From positions 124,001 through 188,000 of the forward strand of contig CALXWA010000002.1 in assembly GCA_944392275.1 (NCBI GenBank): a stretch of 64,000 bases of DNA, in the 5' to 3' direction. Position numbers and translations under genes: made by a program. Shown piece by piece: positions 25,819 to 35,924 of this stretch (the first letter of the stretch is position 1; every line of letters begins with the position of its first letter). The stretch comes from an uncultured Alphaproteobacteria bacterium (GTDB lineage Bacteria; Pseudomonadota; Alphaproteobacteria; RF32; CAG-239). The notes beneath the pieces were generated by a model. It searched no databases and was not told the DNA's origin. It saw nothing but the letters and a program-made list of their open reading frames with translations.

Positions 25819-26625
25819 ATGACCTCCTGTAAACTTATAACGTGGAACGTTAATTCTATACGAATCCGTATGGATTTGTTGCGAAAATTGTGTGAGCAAG
25901 AAAATCCGGATATTCTTTGTTTGCAAGAAGTAAAAGCCAAAGAAGAGGATTTTCCTTTTTCTGATTTAAAAGAACTCGGCTTTGAGCATATTGCTCTCTA
26001 TGGTATGCCCGGATACAATGGTGTTGCTATTATGGCAAAAATGCCTTTAGAAAATATTTGCCGTTTGGATTGGGTCGGAAAAAAAGATGCCCGCCATATA
26101 AAAGCGACGGTTTTTGGCGATATTGAAATTAATAATCTCTACATTCCGGCCGGTGGAGACCTTCCCGATCCTATTGCCAACTTATCTTTTGCTCATAAGC
26201 TTTGTTTTATGGATGATATTGCCGAATACTATGAGTTACATCAAAAAGATTTGCTGACAAAAAAAATTCTCCTGTGTGGAGATTTTAATGTTGCTCCTTC
26301 AGAAAATGATGTTTGGAATCATAAACAGTTGTTAAAAATTGTTTCGCATACTCCAATTGAACTGGAACGGTTGCAGCGTCTTTTTAAGTCTTTGAATTTT
26401 GTTGATGCCGTCCGTTTATCCTACCCGGAGCCGGAAAAAGTTTTTTCATGGTGGAGTTATCGAAACCCAAATTGGAAAACGAACAATAAAGGGCGACGAC
26501 TTGATCATATTTGGGTTAGCCCTTGTCTTGCTCCGCAAATCGGGAAAGCTCGAATTTTGCAAGAGGTTCGGGGATGGGAACGGCCTTCCGACCATGTTCC
26601 TGTTGCTCTTGAAATTAAGATATAG
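25819..26625 (+). CDS. xthA: Exodeoxyribonuclease III
   Basis: This 268-aa AP endonuclease/3'-5' exonuclease of the EEP fold acts in base-excision repair. All catalytic motifs are kept: TWNVNSIR, LQEVKA (metal-binding Glu), LYIPAG (Tyr), GDFNVAP (Asp/Asn), LDHIWVS and the terminal SDHVPV. It is downstream of lolA in the same operon, and its stop directly abuts the stop of the convergent response-regulator gene. Confidence 0.94.
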   Translation: MTSCKLITWNVNSIRIRMDLLRKLCEQENPDILCLQEVKAKEEDFPFSDLKELGFEHIALYGMPGYNGVAIMAKMPLENICRLDWVGKKDARHIKATVFGDIEINNLYIPAGGDLPDPIANLSFAHKLCFMDDIAEYYELHQKDLLTKKILLCGDFNVAPSENDVWNHKQLLKIVSHTPIELERLQRLFKSLNFVDAVRLSYPEPEKVFSWWSYRNPNWKTNNKGRRLDHIWVSPCLAPQIGKARILQEVRGWERPSDHVPVALEIKI

Positions 26626-27252
26626 CTAAATTTTTAACTGATAGCCCCCTTCGGCCGTTAATATTAATTGAGCTTCTGCATCCTCATGTTCTACTTTTTG
26701 ACGTAGGCGGTAGATGTGTGTTTCTATCGTATGGGTTGTTACTTCCGGAGAATAATCCCATACTTCTTGCAAAAGTTCGTTTTTACTGACTATTCGATCG
26801 CGAGTTTTATATAAATATTTTAAGATGGAAACTTCTTTTTCCGTGAGTTTAACCGTTTCGTTGTTGCGATTATTATATATTTCTTTATTGACCGGTTTTA
26901 CGACATAATCATTAAAATAGAGGTATCCGCTTTCGCTGTTTTCATATAAATTTATTCCCGATTGCAATTCATCCAAAAAGGACTGTAAAGAAAACGGTTT
27001 AGCGATAACTCTTGTGATTCCCTCTATCTCTTTATATTCTTCCGGGTGAGCGGATAGTACAAAAATCGGGGCTTTAAGGTTTTTATGGTGCAGAGCCTCT
27101 AATGTTTGAATATCATCATCTAATATAATAATCTCGGGAATTGTTGTATCTTCCTTTTCTATCAGACAATAGTCTTTGGCATATAGGGCTATTTGTTCTT
27201 TAATGTCTGTATAAAAATCTTTATTAGATGAGATTAATAAAATGTCGGGCAT
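26626..27252 (-). CDS. OmpR-type response regulator with degenerate receiver domain
   Basis: This 208-aa protein has a receiver domain (about 1-105) and a winged-helix DNA-binding domain (about 125-208: LTEKEVSILKYLYKT and VTTHTIETHIYRLRQKV). The phosphoacceptor Asp (IIILDDD), the Ser of FVLSAH and the Lys of IAKPF are present. The N-terminal acidic pair that binds Mg2+ is replaced by SSN (ILLISSNKD). It may work without phosphorylation. It lies 11 bp downstream of the porin gene on the same strand, and no histidine kinase is adjacent. Confidence 0.88.
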   Translation of the reverse strand: MPDILLISSNKDFYTDIKEQIALYAKDYCLIEKEDTTIPEIIILDDDIQTLEALHHKNLKAPIFVLSAHPEEYKEIEGITRVIAKPFSLQSFLDELQSGINLYENSESGYLYFNDYVVKPVNKEIYNNRNNETVKLTEKEVSILKYLYKTRDRIVSKNELLQEVWDYSPEVTTHTIETHIYRLRQKVEHEDAEAQLILTAEGGYQLKI

Positions 27253-27263
27253 ATTTTCTTCTC

Positions 27264-28382
27264 TTAAAAATTAATTCCTATTCCGGTTACAAAAGCATAA
27301 CCGCTGTTATTTTCTTGTGTTGTATGATCTTGTCCGTCAAAATTAACATGACTTGCGGCCAGGAAGATATCCAAATTCTTATTAATTTGATATTGATTGG
27401 ACCAGGTTATGATTTCATTTTTATTGTCGCTGTGAGATGCTTTTGAAACAAAATATGTTAATGCCGTTTCAAGCGGGCCGATATCATATCCGATACCGAT
27501 GTTATAAGCCTCTCCTTCACGATAAGCATCAAAAAATTCGGGACGAACCTCCGTTATTGATCTGTTCTCTTGTTTGTCTTGGCCGTCAATATAGGTTTTA
27601 CGCCAACCTCCACCGAGGCTCCAATTCCCTTTTTGCAATTTTACACCGAGTGAAAACTCGTTGTCATTATTATGAAAACGAGCAAAGCCCGCATCAGCCG
27701 TAAGGTCAAACCAAGGAAGTTCTTGTGCCGTGTAAAGTGCGGCAACATACCCACCGTCTTCTTTATAAGAGGCATAGCGGCTGATGAGTCCGGCTCGATT
27801 ATAGGCATCCGGAACATAGGATAAGCCTAAATACGTATTGTAAAATTCCGGAGAAATATAGCTTATTTTCGGAGCAACACCATCGGTATCAATTGCTGTA
27901 CTGTCCAAAGTGGCAAATTTGGTTACTTTGCCGTCACGAACCCAATTGGGGTTGCTGATAAAATTAACGACATCTCGATTATTTGACAAAGCTCCGACGC
28001 TTGGGGCTCCGGTATGGAATTGTGCGGCAACGTTGGTTGTTTGTCCTAACATTAATCTTCCTAAAGGCATATCGGCAATTGCATAAGCCTCTTCTCCCCA
28101 ATCCCCTTGGTTATAATCTTTTAATTCTTTGTCGACACCGCCCATAATATCAAAATTAAGGCTTAACGCATAATCGTTATCAAACTGTCGGGATAAACTA
28201 AAATTGGCTTGAGCCAGCAAAACATCATGATTGTATTTGGTGTTGTCTCGGTACCTTTTAGAGACGTTTGTATATCCGTAGAGAGCTTTTCCCTCTGTTG
28301 TGGCGTCAAACTCCCATTCTCCGGCATTGGTTATGTTCGGAAAAAGAAGAACGGCGGCTAAGATAAGTGTTTTAACTTTCAT
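27264..28382 (-). CDS. Outer-membrane porin
   Basis: This 372-aa protein has a signal peptide (about 1-20, ending TNA). A mature chain of alternating amphipathic strands follows, rich in Tyr, Asp and Asn, and it ends with the Phe-terminated strand TGIGINF needed for BAM recognition. It is a general-diffusion porin of the Gram-negative trimeric type by pattern. A good promoter lies upstream. It is followed at 11 bp by the response-regulator gene, so the two are probably co-transcribed. Confidence 0.85.
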   Translation of the reverse strand: MKVKTLILAAVLLFPNITNAGEWEFDATTEGKALYGYTNVSKRYRDNTKYNHDVLLAQANFSLSRQFDNDYALSLNFDIMGGVDKELKDYNQGDWGEEAYAIADMPLGRLMLGQTTNVAAQFHTGAPSVGALSNNRDVVNFISNPNWVRDGKVTKFATLDSTAIDTDGVAPKISYISPEFYNTYLGLSYVPDAYNRAGLISRYASYKEDGGYVAALYTAQELPWFDLTADAGFARFHNNDNEFSLGVKLQKGNWSLGGGWRKTYIDGQDKQENRSITEVRPEFFDAYREGEAYNIGIGYDIGPLETALTYFVSKASHSDNKNEIITWSNQYQINKNLDIFLAASHVNFDGQDHTTQENNSGYAFVTGIGINF

Positions 28383-28411
28383 ATAAGGTTATCCTTAATT
28401 TGTTTATCGGC

Positions 28412-28439
28412 ATTTTAAAGGATCGGATTGGATAGTCAA
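28412..28439 (-). promoter_or_regulatory. Promoter for the porin gene
   Basis: On the minus strand TTGACT (28439-28434) and TAAAAT (28417-28412) are 16 nt apart, with the porin ATG ~30 nt downstream (28382). Confidence 0.5.
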
Positions 28440-28511
28440 TATAAATTATATTTGAAAAATTCCAAGGAAACGGTTAAATTTTTTATATTCATTCTTATTG
28501 ATGGAGGTTTT

Positions 28512-29042
28512 ATGCAGAGATTTAACCACGGATTGGCAATTATGCGGGCTCAACCTTTGCACTGCGGTCATGAAAGAGTTATCCGCCAAATGCTTGATGA
28601 ATGTAACAAAGTAACCATTATTTTGGGGTCAATCCAAGAGCAGGGTACTCCTCGCAATCCCTTTTCTTATCGACAACGAAAAGAAATGATTTTAAACGTT
28701 TTTGCTCAGGAAAAAGAAAGAATGAAAGTCATGGGACTGTTTGATATTAATAATCCTACGGAATGGGCTAATTTTGTTTTGGATTTTATGGCTGAAAATA
28801 TGCCGCAATGGGGAACTCCCGATGTTTATTATGCCGGAAGTGCTTATGATGCCCAATGGTTTTGCTCTTGTTTTCAAAACATTGTTTGCATTGACCGAAC
28901 GGATCCTAGTTTTCCTTATGTCTCGGGAAGCATGGTGCGAGATATGATGACAATCGGAGATCAACGATGGAAAAACTTTGTTAACCCACTTAATTATGAA
29001 TTGGTGGAAAGTTATTTGCGTCCTAAAAAAGGAGAGGCCTAA
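28512..29042 (+). CDS. Nicotinamide/nicotinate mononucleotide adenylyltransferase-like protein
   Basis: This ~176-aa nucleotidyltransferase of the NadM type has the HxGH-like motif PLHCGHERVI near the N-terminus and the C-terminal YVSGSMVRDMM, corresponding to the SxTxxR motif. It would condense NMN or NaMN with ATP. Its stop overlaps the ATG of nadE, which supports a role in NAD synthesis. The ATG at 28512 has a GGAGG site only 4 nt upstream; frames further upstream lack a site. A related cytidylyltransferase activity cannot be excluded. Confidence 0.82.
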   Translation: MQRFNHGLAIMRAQPLHCGHERVIRQMLDECNKVTIILGSIQEQGTPRNPFSYRQRKEMILNVFAQEKERMKVMGLFDINNPTEWANFVLDFMAENMPQWGTPDVYYAGSAYDAQWFCSCFQNIVCIDRTDPSFPYVSGSMVRDMMTIGDQRWKNFVNPLNYELVESYLRPKKGEA

Positions 29043-29821
29043 TGGAAAATATTTGGAATAATTTGAAAAATTCTTTGCGACTTTACTGCCAAAATAACAA
29101 TTTTACCGATGTTATTTTAGGTCTTTCCGGTGGAATTGATTCGGCTCTTGTGGCAATTTTAGCTCTGGATGCTCTTGGGGCCAAACATGTTCATACCCTG
29201 ATGATGAAAACACGGCATACATCCGATTTAAGCTTAAAGATTGCTAAAGAAATTGCCACACGAAACCATCTTTCACACCAAGAGCTTGATATTGAGCCTT
29301 TGATTGGGCAACAAACATTATTTTTAGAAAAATCTTTTTGTGAAGCTCCAAAGTCTATTGTTTTGGAAAATTTGCAAGCCCGAGAACGCGGCAAAATTTT
29401 AATGGCTTATGCTAACCAATATAATTATTTGCCTTTAGCTTGCGGGAATAAATCTGAGGCGGCAATGGGATATTGCACCCTTTACGGGGATACTTGCGGG
29501 GGTATTTCTCCCATCGGCAATCTCTATAAGACGCAAGTATATGATTTGGCTAAATGGCGTAACCAAATCGATAACGTTTTGCCGCTTGAAGTTATTACCA
29601 GAGCTCCTTCAGCTGAACTGAGGGCCGGGCAAAAAGATGAAGATACTTTGCCGCCTTATTCCGTACTTGATAAAATTCTGTTCCTTTTGATTGATAAGGG
29701 CCAATCCCTTGCGGAAATTTGTGCGGAAGGCTATGATGCCGTTATGGTCGAATGGATTGTGAAACGCTACCTGGCTCAAGCCTTTAAGCGACAACAACTC
29801 CCGCCCGCTTTGAAATTTTAG
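29042..29821 (+). CDS. nadE: NAD+ synthetase (ammonia-type)
   Basis: This 259-aa protein has the PP-loop SGGIDS (29-34) and the later blocks PLACGNKSEAAMGYCTLYGD and ITRAPSAELRAGQKDEDTLPPY typical of NadE. It amidates deamido-NAD to NAD. There is no N-terminal glutaminase domain, so ammonia or a separate amidotransferase supplies nitrogen. It is translationally coupled to the adenylyltransferase (TAATG overlap) and followed by a strong terminator. Confidence 0.94.
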   Translation: MENIWNNLKNSLRLYCQNNNFTDVILGLSGGIDSALVAILALDALGAKHVHTLMMKTRHTSDLSLKIAKEIATRNHLSHQELDIEPLIGQQTLFLEKSFCEAPKSIVLENLQARERGKILMAYANQYNYLPLACGNKSEAAMGYCTLYGDTCGGISPIGNLYKTQVYDLAKWRNQIDNVLPLEVITRAPSAELRAGQKDEDTLPPYSVLDKILFLLIDKGQSLAEICAEGYDAVMVEWIVKRYLAQAFKRQQLPPALKF

Positions 29822-29849
29822 AAAAAAGCCCCGATTTACGGGGCTTTTT

Positions 29850-29851
<2 letters not shown>
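29822..29851. terminator. Bidirectional terminator between nadE and gyrB
   Basis: AAAAAGCCCCG (29823-29833) and CGGGGCTTTTT (29839-29849) form a perfect 11-bp stem with a 5-nt loop. A and T tracts on both sides let it serve both convergent genes. Confidence 0.88.
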
Positions 29852-32333
<2,482 letters not shown>

Positions 32334-32417
32334 TTAAACATACAACAAATTATTTGATTTACCAAGCAATAAACACATGCTTTGGGGATAAAAAAGGCAC
32401 AAAAAAAGATCCTTTTG

Positions 32418-32450
32418 CAAGATTCGGAATCAGAGTCTTGTTTTATTTTT
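32418..32450. terminator. Hairpin with flanking A/T tracts before gyrB
   Basis: CAAGATTC (32418-32425) pairs with GAGTCTTG (32433-32440) with one G-U pair. TTTTATTTTT follows on the plus strand, and a T-run follows on the minus strand further left. It could insulate gyrB from transcription coming from polA. Three GANTC sites spaced 6 bp apart lie inside it. Confidence 0.45.
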
Positions 32451-32579
32451 AGCAAAATCTATAAAATAAAAAAATTTTTTAATTTGCGGCAAAACGAATC
32501 TGAGTCTTGTTTTGCCGAGAATCGCCTGTTTTCCTTATTTTTCTGCTAATAAATCTTTAACCTTTTCAACTTTAGAATC
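32421..32579. promoter_or_regulatory. Dense GANTC cluster upstream of gyrB
   Basis: Seven GANTC sites occur in 159 bp, at 32421, 32427, 32433, 32496, 32502, 32519 and 32575. Two groups have exact 6-bp spacing (GATTC-GAATC-GAGTC and GAATC-GAGTC). About one site per 290 bp is expected at this base composition. This suggests CcrM-type methylation control. Confidence 0.5.
32467..32517 (-). terminator. Hairpin terminator on the minus strand (polA side)
   Basis: CGGCAAAAC (32487-32495) and GTTTTGCCG (32509-32517) form a perfect 9-bp stem with a 13-nt loop. Reading on the minus strand, an AT-rich stretch with a run of seven T follows, as for termination of polA or of the small frame at 32535-32693. 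Confidence 0.5.
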
Positions 32580-32693
32580 GAGACAAACAGCAATGCTGCA
32601 GGTTGTCTGTTTTACAAAGCTTTGTTTTATTAGATTGGGATTATTTGGGGTAGTTATTTTGAGAAAAAATAAGTTTGAAACAAGTGGTGTCAT
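32535..32693 (-). CDS. Possible 52-aa protein or gene remnant
   Basis: A frame from ATG (32693) to TAA (32535) encodes 52 residues ending SKVEKVKDLLAEK, a plausible amphipathic helix, with a hairpin terminator 18 bp after the stop. No ribosome-binding site is visible before the ATG, so it may be chance or the 3' end of a decayed gene. No family is recognised. Confidence 0.22.
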   Translation of the reverse strand: MTPLVSNLFFLKITTPNNPNLIKQSFVKQTTCSIAVCLDSKVEKVKDLLAEK

Positions 32694-32838
32694 GTTTCAA
32701 ATTTTGAGGGATAAAATGTGGGGATTGGAGAAGAATTTTCCGTGTCGCTTAACATTAGCCAAGAATTGGCTTTGACCACATTTATCGTCAATTAGTATAT
32801 CTATTTTATCCTTTAGAAATTATTATATTCGTTTTCTT

Positions 32839-35571
32839 TTAATGGGCTTGGGCCCAATTGTCGCCACAGCCGACTTCCGCTTTGAACGGAACGGCTAAAT
32901 CGACAACTTTTTCCATAATTTCTTTTATTAAAAGACTTACCGTTGCCACCTCCTCTTCCGGAGCCTCAAAAACCAATTCATCATGAACTTGGAGCAACAT
33001 ACGGGTCTTATAGCCTTTTTCTTTTAGCTCTTTTTCAACTTGGTTCATGGCCAATTTAATAATATCTGCCGCTCCTCCTTGGATCGGAGCATTAATGGCG
33101 GCTCTTTCGGCATTGGCAACCAAACGTTTGTTTTTATCATTAATCCCCATAATGGAACATTTTCTGCCAAAGGGTGTCAAAACATAACCCTGTTGATGAG
33201 CAAATCGAATTGTTTCTTCCATATAGGATTTTATCTCCGGCATTTGTTTGAAGTAGGCATCAATGTATTGTTTTGCCTCTTCCGGAGTAACATTAATTTG
33301 TTTGGCCAGACCATATGCGGAAATTCCATAAACTATCCCAAAATTAATGGCTTTGGCATGGCGACGCAAATTGGCATCAACCTCCTCCGGCGGAACGCCG
33401 AAAACATGCGATGCCGTTGCGGCATGAATATCTATTCCTGCCGCAAAAGCCTTTTGCAAATTGACTACGCCGGCAACACTGGCCAACAGACGCAACTCTA
33501 CCTGCGAATAGTCTGAGGAGATAATTTTATACCCCGGTTTGGCAATAAAGCAGGCACGAATCTTCTTTCCTTCTTCGCTCCGTACCGGAATATTTTGCAA
33601 ATTGGGGTTGCTGGATGCCAATCTTCCGGTGTTGGCTACAATTTGGGAAAAAGTGGTGTGGATACGATTGTTGTTATCCAGCATTGCAAACAAAGCATCG
33701 CTATAGGTGGATTTTAGTTTGCTAAACTCTCTCCATTTTAATATCTTGGCCGCCAAATCGCTTCCGTTTTCAGATAATTCTTCTAAGATATCGGCTCCGG
33801 TTTGCCAGGCTCCCGTGGGTGTTTTTTTACCTTTAAAACCAAGCTTTTCAAACAAAATTGTTCCGATTTGTTTTGGGGAACCTATGTTAAACTCTTCCCC
33901 TGCAAGGGTGTAAATCTCTTTTTCCAAAGCCAAAATCTCGGTATCAAAATATTGACTCAGTTCTTGCAGAGAGTTGGCATTAACTCTGATACCTCGTTCT
34001 TCCATCGCGTATAGCGTTTTTATCAACGGACGATCAAAATTTTCATAAATCGCCGTTTTTCCTTCAGACGGTAACCGTTTTTTTAAGAGCGAATGGAGAG
34101 CAAAGATCAGTGCGACTTGTTCTGTCGCAAATGCGGCTTGTGTTTGCTCATCTAAATTTTGGAAGAGGGTCTTGTTTTTGCCGCTCCCGAGTAACTCTTC
34201 TATTTTTTTGGCATGGTAGTCCAACAATAATTCTGCTAATTCTTCCACACCGTGTCCGTGCTCCGAACTATCTAAATCGTAAGAAATAACTGCAACATCA
34301 TCATAGGCCTTAAAATCTATCGGCTTTTGGATTAATTGTGTTATGCCGTGAAGGGTGTTTTTCAGGTTATGACCGATTTTTAAGATAAAGTTGCTTGTTA
34401 ATAACGGCAAAATGTATTTTTCAACTTCTTTGCATGATAATTTTTTTTGGTTGTTTGTCGCAAACAAGTCCAGATTATGATTACTCTCCTTTGCAAGCGG
34501 GAGGTAGTAAGCATCTTCCTTATTAGAGCAAAGGGCCAGTCCTAAAGGTTCTCCCGTTGATGGTTCTTTAAGCAAATTAAGAGCAAAAAACCGCTGAGCC
34601 TTAATATCCGCAACAACTTGCAAAAGGTCTTTTTCTGAGCTTATTACGTGAGGTAACGGTAATTTAAATACAGTGTTTTCAAGCTCTAAGGTTTGGATAT
34701 TTGAACAGCGTTCAACAAACCATTTTTCCAATCTGGGCTTAAGAGAGTTAAAGCCATATGTTGTTACAAAATTTTCTAAATCTTTGTGGTTGGGTTCTTG
34801 GCAAAGATATTCTTTGATTTTGTGTTCTACGGGAACATCTTTTTTGAGCGTAACCAAGCGAAGAGATATTCTTGCATTTTCGGCATTTTCCAGCAAAGCC
34901 TCGCGACGCTTGTTTTGTTTGATTTCCGGAGCGTGGGACAAAACCTCTTCTAAAGAACCATATTCTTCAATCAGTTGAGCCGCTGTTTTTGGACCAATAC
35001 CGGGAACACCCGGAACATTATCAATACTGTCCCCGGACAGGGCTTGGACATCTACGACCTTATCCGGATATACACCGAATTTTTCCTTAACATCTTCCGG
35101 AGTAAAAAATTTATCTTTCATCGGGTCATAAAATTCTACGCCCGGACGAATTAATTGCATTAAATCTTTATCCCCGGACACGACAACAACTTCCAGCCCT
35201 TGATCTAAGGCTTGTGATGTATAAGTTGCAATTAAATCATCCGCCTCATAACCTTCCATTTCCAGATAATTCAAATTTAAGGCTTCTACCGCTTTACGAA
35301 TGAGAGGAAACTGTGGGATAAGGTCCTCAGGGATTTCTTTTCGGGTCCCTTTATATTCGGGAAAAATATCATTCCGGAAATTTTGGCGTTTGGCATCAAA
35401 CAAGACTAAACAGTATTCACAAGGAATTTTGGCCGTCAGTTTTAAAAACATGTTGGTAAAACCATAGACCGCATTAACCGGTGTTCCATCCGGAGAGGTT
35501 AACGGAGGTAGGCCGTAAAAAGCACGAAAAATATACCCTGAACCGTCAATAAGACAGACTTTTTGTGCCAT
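32839..35571 (-). CDS. polA: DNA polymerase I with inactive proofreading domain
   Basis: This 910-aa protein joins a 5' nuclease domain (about 1-290: GSGYIFRAFYG, GYEADDLIATY, GDSIDNVPGVPGIGPKTAA), a 3'-5' exonuclease-like domain (about 310-500) and the polymerase (about 530-910: SSDYSQVELRLLA, RRHAKAINFGIVYGISAYGL, LLQVHDELVFE). In the exonuclease-like domain the metal ligands are lost: the DxE strand reads FALNLL, the NxxxD motif reads GHNLKNTLH and the last Asp is absent. It should fill gaps and remove primers but not proofread. It probably shares no operon with the ribbon-helix-helix gene, which ends 53 bp before it. Confidence 0.95.
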   Translation of the reverse strand: MAQKVCLIDGSGYIFRAFYGLPPLTSPDGTPVNAVYGFTNMFLKLTAKIPCEYCLVLFDAKRQNFRNDIFPEYKGTRKEIPEDLIPQFPLIRKAVEALNLNYLEMEGYEADDLIATYTSQALDQGLEVVVVSGDKDLMQLIRPGVEFYDPMKDKFFTPEDVKEKFGVYPDKVVDVQALSGDSIDNVPGVPGIGPKTAAQLIEEYGSLEEVLSHAPEIKQNKRREALLENAENARISLRLVTLKKDVPVEHKIKEYLCQEPNHKDLENFVTTYGFNSLKPRLEKWFVERCSNIQTLELENTVFKLPLPHVISSEKDLLQVVADIKAQRFFALNLLKEPSTGEPLGLALCSNKEDAYYLPLAKESNHNLDLFATNNQKKLSCKEVEKYILPLLTSNFILKIGHNLKNTLHGITQLIQKPIDFKAYDDVAVISYDLDSSEHGHGVEELAELLLDYHAKKIEELLGSGKNKTLFQNLDEQTQAAFATEQVALIFALHSLLKKRLPSEGKTAIYENFDRPLIKTLYAMEERGIRVNANSLQELSQYFDTEILALEKEIYTLAGEEFNIGSPKQIGTILFEKLGFKGKKTPTGAWQTGADILEELSENGSDLAAKILKWREFSKLKSTYSDALFAMLDNNNRIHTTFSQIVANTGRLASSNPNLQNIPVRSEEGKKIRACFIAKPGYKIISSDYSQVELRLLASVAGVVNLQKAFAAGIDIHAATASHVFGVPPEEVDANLRRHAKAINFGIVYGISAYGLAKQINVTPEEAKQYIDAYFKQMPEIKSYMEETIRFAHQQGYVLTPFGRKCSIMGINDKNKRLVANAERAAINAPIQGGAADIIKLAMNQVEKELKEKGYKTRMLLQVHDELVFEAPEEEVATVSLLIKEIMEKVVDLAVPFKAEVGCGDNWAQAH

Positions 35572-35624
35572 CTTTATCCTCCGCTGATTGTTGATGCTTT
35601 CTTAGCAAATATAATTGATTTTTT

Positions 35625-35825
35625 TTATTCGCCAATAGATAAAAAGAAGGAACGTTCCAGATTGTCCATTGCACAAACATCTGTTTTATAGATGTTTTCA
35701 TAATTTTCAATATAATCACGAAGAGCCAACGCAACACATTCGTCTACACTGCGACCGCTTTTAGAGGCAATGGAAGAAATTTTACGCTGTAAATCTTCGG
35801 TAATTGAAACGGAAACGTTGCTCAT
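35625..35825 (-). CDS. Ribbon-helix-helix (CopG/antitoxin-like) protein
   Basis: This 66-aa protein has an N-terminal MetJ/Arc-type ribbon-helix-helix (about 1-45): SNVSVSITEDLQRKISSIA as strand and first helix, GRSVDECVALALRDYIE as second helix. It should dimerise and bind DNA. Such proteins are often antitoxins, but no toxin-like frame lies before or after it. AAGGA lies 7 nt before the ATG. It may be an orphan antitoxin or a plain regulator. Confidence 0.72.
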   Translation of the reverse strand: MSNVSVSITEDLQRKISSIASKSGRSVDECVALALRDYIENYENIYKTDVCAMDNLERSFFLSIGE

Positions 35826-35885
35826 AAAATTTTCCTTAAACTTTTTATGTTATTCAGATGATGCTTTTGTTTTAAAACAAATTGA

Positions 35886-35924
35886 GAATCGTGGCAAGAA
35901 TATAATGAGGTCGAATCGTGGCAA
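35886..35924. repeat. 27-bp-period direct repeat over the PBP start codon
   Basis: GAATCGTGGCAA occurs at 35886-35897 and 35913-35924. The second copy contains the GTG start; the first offers an in-frame GTG that meets TAA after four codons (MARI). It looks like a small tandem duplication. Confidence 0.55.

Noticed and set aside
32512..32775. Plus-strand frame of 87 codons between gyrB and polA
   Set aside because: TTG start, no ribosome-binding site, lies over hairpins; composition does not look coding.
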